DNA of 26,260 nucleotides from Desulfobacterales bacterium (GTDB lineage Bacteria > Desulfobacterota > Desulfobacteria > Desulfobacterales > ETH-SRB1): positions 1 to 26,260 of the forward strand of contig JASEIZ010000002.1 of assembly GCA_030017395.1 (NCBI GenBank). The letters run 5' to 3'. Positions 24,613-26,260 of the stretch are shown here, piece by piece. The notes under the pieces are model-generated. The model saw only the letters and a program-made list of their open reading frames with translations. It had not been told where the DNA came from and searched no databases. The translations under genes and the position numbers were made by a program. Each line of letters begins with the position of its first letter. Positions within the stretch are counted from its first letter, which is position 1.

Positions 24613-25698
24613 ATGTTGACGGCAAAAAAACGCTACGAGTTTGAGCCTGATTACGCGATTCCTCCGGGAGAAACGCTTAAAGAGGTTATGGAATCCCTGA
24701 ATATGACTCAGAAAGAACTGGCTATTCGCACCGGTCTGACAGTCCAGTCGCTCAACCGCATTTTCAAAGGGGAGCAGCCAATTACATATGATACCGCCAA
24801 TAAACTTGAACTGGCCACCAGTATTCGGGCACGCATGTGGAACAATCTGGAGTCTCAATACCAGGAACAGCTGGCAAAAATTAAGGAGTGTAAGCTGCTT
24901 GAGGCAGACCTTGACTGGTTGAAGACGATTCCTACACAAGAACTTATTCAGCGCAATGCGATTGAGCCTAAAAAAGACAGAGCGCTTCTTTTAAGGGAGA
25001 TATTAAAATTTTATGGCGTTAGTAGTGTTGCCGCCTGGCGGGCTATATGGTTACAACCGGCAGTAGCGGCGCGGCGCTCACAGTGTTTTGAGACCTGCCC
25101 TGGTCCGGCATCCGCGTGGATCAGGCTTGGTGAAATTCAGGCGCATCAGCTTGATTGCCGGCAGTTTGACAAAAACAAATTCGCCAGGACCGTAAAAGCA
25201 ATTCGTTTGCTGACTGTTAAAGATTCTAAAGAATTTGTTCCTGAAATGCTTTCACTGTGCGCAGAATCCGGGGTCGCCTTGTCCCTGGTTCCGGAAATGA
25301 AAAAAGTGCCGTGGCATGGCGCAACAAAATGGCTGTCCGCATCCAAGGCTATGATTCTGCTGAACCTTAGAGGCAAGATGGAGGATCAGTTCTGGTTTTC
25401 TTTTTTTCACGAAGCAGGTCATGTTCTTCATGACAGCAAAAAAGATCTCTATATCAACGACGGAAGCAGCGATGATCAGCGTGAGCATAAGGCAAACGAA
25501 TTTGCCGCGGAAATACTCATACCGAGTGATCGAAACCCGGAAATTGCATCGTTGCGGGCAAAAGCGGATCTGATTAATCTTGCGGACAAGCTTAATATTT
25601 CTCAGGGAATTGTAGCAGGCCGGTTCCAGCGTCTGACCCAAAAATGGAACTATTACAACGGGCTTAAACGCAGATTTGAGTGGGTGGTAACCAATTAA
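24613..25698 (+). CDS. XRE-ImmA/IrrE metallopeptidase antitoxin (HigA-like)
   Basis: A 361-aa fusion. Residues about 13-55 form a HigA-type helix-turn-helix (LKEVMESLNMTQKELAIRTGL, then QSLNRIFKGEQPIT), and the C-terminal domain carries HEAGH (266-270), the zinc motif of ImmA/IrrE peptidases, with a later acidic ligand probably in HKANEFAAEILIP. ImmA peptidases cleave regulator proteins in mobile elements. ATG 24613 with GAGGGAG upstream is preferred over TTG 24592, which overlaps the toxin stop. It is probably the antitoxin of the adjacent toxin and the binder of the operator at 24249; whether the peptidase acts on itself, the toxin or another target is unknown. Confidence 0.88.
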   Translation: MLTAKKRYEFEPDYAIPPGETLKEVMESLNMTQKELAIRTGLTVQSLNRIFKGEQPITYDTANKLELATSIRARMWNNLESQYQEQLAKIKECKLLEADLDWLKTIPTQELIQRNAIEPKKDRALLLREILKFYGVSSVAAWRAIWLQPAVAARRSQCFETCPGPASAWIRLGEIQAHQLDCRQFDKNKFARTVKAIRLLTVKDSKEFVPEMLSLCAESGVALSLVPEMKKVPWHGATKWLSASKAMILLNLRGKMEDQFWFSFFHEAGHVLHDSKKDLYINDGSSDDQREHKANEFAAEILIPSDRNPEIASLRAKADLINLADKLNISQGIVAGRFQRLTQKWNYYNGLKRRFEWVVTN

Positions 25699-25722
25699 TA
25701 ATGAGGTGTTGAATAGCGCTTA

Positions 25723-25797
25723 CGGCGATATAGGATAGAAACAGCCGATAAGCACATGAAGGCCCTAACGACGGCAGATAATTACAAAACTCCATAT
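25723..25797 (+). ncRNA. 75-bp repeat, copy 2: candidate small RNA or leader
   Basis: Differs from 23631-23705 at five positions. One change turns the G-U pair of the small stem into G-C. Two others (CCCCG to CTCCA) break the copy-1 terminator arm but allow a weak CTCC/GGAG stem. It lies 24 bp after the XRE-ImmA stop and is followed by its own terminator at 25845-25885, then by the ORF6N gene. Confidence 0.45.
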
Positions 25798-25844
25798 CTC
25801 CCAAACAGGAGGATCAGGTGACCAATCATTTGATTACAAAAAAT

Positions 25845-25885
25845 AAAGCCCCATTTCTTCATCGACATGAAGGATGGGGCTTTTT
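25845..25885 (+). terminator. Strong intrinsic terminator after repeat copy 2
   Basis: AAAGCCCCAT (25845-25854) and ATGGGGCTTT (25874-25883) pair perfectly; an inner CTTCAT/ATGAAG stem extends the hairpin, and T residues follow. It ends transcription from the toxin-antitoxin operon or from the repeat. Confidence 0.8.
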
Positions 25886-25978
25886 GCTTATGCAGGCCTG
25901 TACCTGAACCGCAAAAGCGAGCGCATTTACCGCTGCTGGCGTGGAAGCTTCAAACTATGAACTAAAAAAGGATTTATT

Positions 25979-26221
25979 ATGTCTGATATTGTATCTGTAG
26001 AAATAATTGCCGGTAAAATACATCTGATTCGTGGAACAAAAGTAATGCTGGACAGAGATCTTGCAACTCTTTACGGTGTTGAAACAAAACGTTTAAAGGA
26101 ACAGGTGCGAAGAAACATTGAAAGATTTCCGGAAGATTTTATGGTTGAACTCACAAAAGAGGAATTAAAAAATTGGAGGTCGCAAATTGCGACCTCCAAT
26201 CAAGATATGATGAACTCGTAA
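25979..26221 (+). pseudogene. ORF6N-domain protein truncated by MITE
   Basis: The first 80 codons of an ORF6N (KilA-N-related) DNA-binding protein, a family typical of phages and mobile elements. MSDIVSVEIIAGKIHLIRG, MLDRDLATLYGVETKRLKEQ and RNIERFPEDFMVELTKEEL are clear family segments. ATG 25979 has AAGGAT about 7 bases upstream. The domain normally continues with a segment around LPYAFTEQGVAML and more; here the frame ends two codons into the MITE that begins at 26211, with TAA inside its terminal repeat. The missing part should lie beyond the window on the far side of the element. Confidence 0.8.
26172..26200. repeat. 29-bp perfect palindrome inside the ORF6N gene
   Basis: Fourteen-base arms around a single central A: ATTGGAGGTCGCAA on the left, its exact complement on the right. 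It encodes the NWRSQIATSN part of the protein and ends 10 bp before the MITE. Confidence 0.85.
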
Positions 26222-26260
26222 AAAGTCCCGAAATCGTCATGCCGGACTTGATCCGGCATC
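26211..26260. mobile_element. Second MITE copy, cut by the window end
   Basis: Begins TGAACTCGTAAAAAGTC and matches the first 50 bases of the element at 13870 except for two positions. The 11 bp before it, TCAAGATATGA, has the same TCA-N5-TGA form as the duplicated target of copy 1. The right end and the second target copy are outside the window. Confidence 0.8.

Noticed and set aside
23631..25797. 75-bp repeats as integron attC sites bounding a toxin-antitoxin cassette
   Set aside because: CCCTAACG in the middle is suggestive, but neither copy has a GTTRRRY core at an end or paired L boxes, unlike the site at 13680-13816.
25818..25907. A 29-codon GTG frame behind GGAGG across the terminator hairpin
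   Set aside because: Good ribosome site spacing, but the coding stretch is the hairpin itself and has no recognisable features; a leader peptide is possible but not supported.

Overview
The window looks like part of a chromosome of an anaerobic, probably sulfate-reducing member of the Desulfobacterota (Desulfobacterales-like). This is an inference from gene content: a branched-chain-type ABC importer next to an acyl-CoA ligase, a complete-looking butyryl-CoA beta-oxidation set with a fused isobutyryl-CoA mutase (IcmF), a moderate AT bias, and dispersed CACAGAG-type intergenic repeats. No rRNA, tRNA or CRISPR array was seen.

Layout. (1) 1-4.8 kb, plus strand: a cluster of a periplasmic binding protein (5' end outside the window), a LivF-type ATPase, a lipoprotein, an AMP-forming acyl-CoA ligase-like protein and a two-ACT-domain protein. 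(2) 4.9-12.9 kb, minus strand: one long, tightly overlapping type I restriction-modification operon, transcribed hsdM-hsdS-small ORF-PIN toxin-antitoxin-hsdR-radC. hsdR, radC and probably the small ORF each carry a frameshift at a run of A, and removing one A restores each frame. (3) 13.0-15.0 kb: what I read as a decayed chromosomal integron. A divergent 5' fragment of a tyrosine integrase sits beside small minus-strand genes of unknown function, and a 137-bp attC-like site lies directly upstream of one of them. A 129-bp MITE-like element with an 11-bp target duplication has jumped into one of these genes, and its pre-insertion reading frame can be rebuilt. (4) 15.2-23.3 kb, minus strand: tetR-icmF-thiolase-3-hydroxyacyl-CoA dehydrogenase-XRE/cupin regulator, followed by an acyl-CoA dehydrogenase. 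A TTGACA promoter and a palindromic operator candidate lie in front of tetR. (5) 23.6-26.26 kb, plus strand: an accessory stretch with a DUF3024-like gene and a HigB-like toxin with an XRE-ImmA antitoxin. Two copies of a 75-bp repeat, each followed by an intrinsic terminator, flank this stretch. It ends with an ORF6N-domain gene cut short by a second copy of the MITE.

How the genes work together. The catabolic genes suggest uptake and activation of a branched short-chain acid, IcmF isomerisation of isobutyryl-CoA to butyryl-CoA, dehydrogenation, then (with a crotonase not in this window) oxidation and thiolysis to acetyl-CoA. TetR and XRE-cupin regulators are built into the operon. Between and beside these metabolic blocks lie defence and stability genes (type I RM, PIN and HigB toxin-antitoxin pairs) and mobile remnants. 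The most unusual items are the integron remnant with attC, the MITE insertions at TCA-N5-TGA targets, the paired repeat-plus-terminator elements, and the clustered A-run frameshifts in the RM operon.
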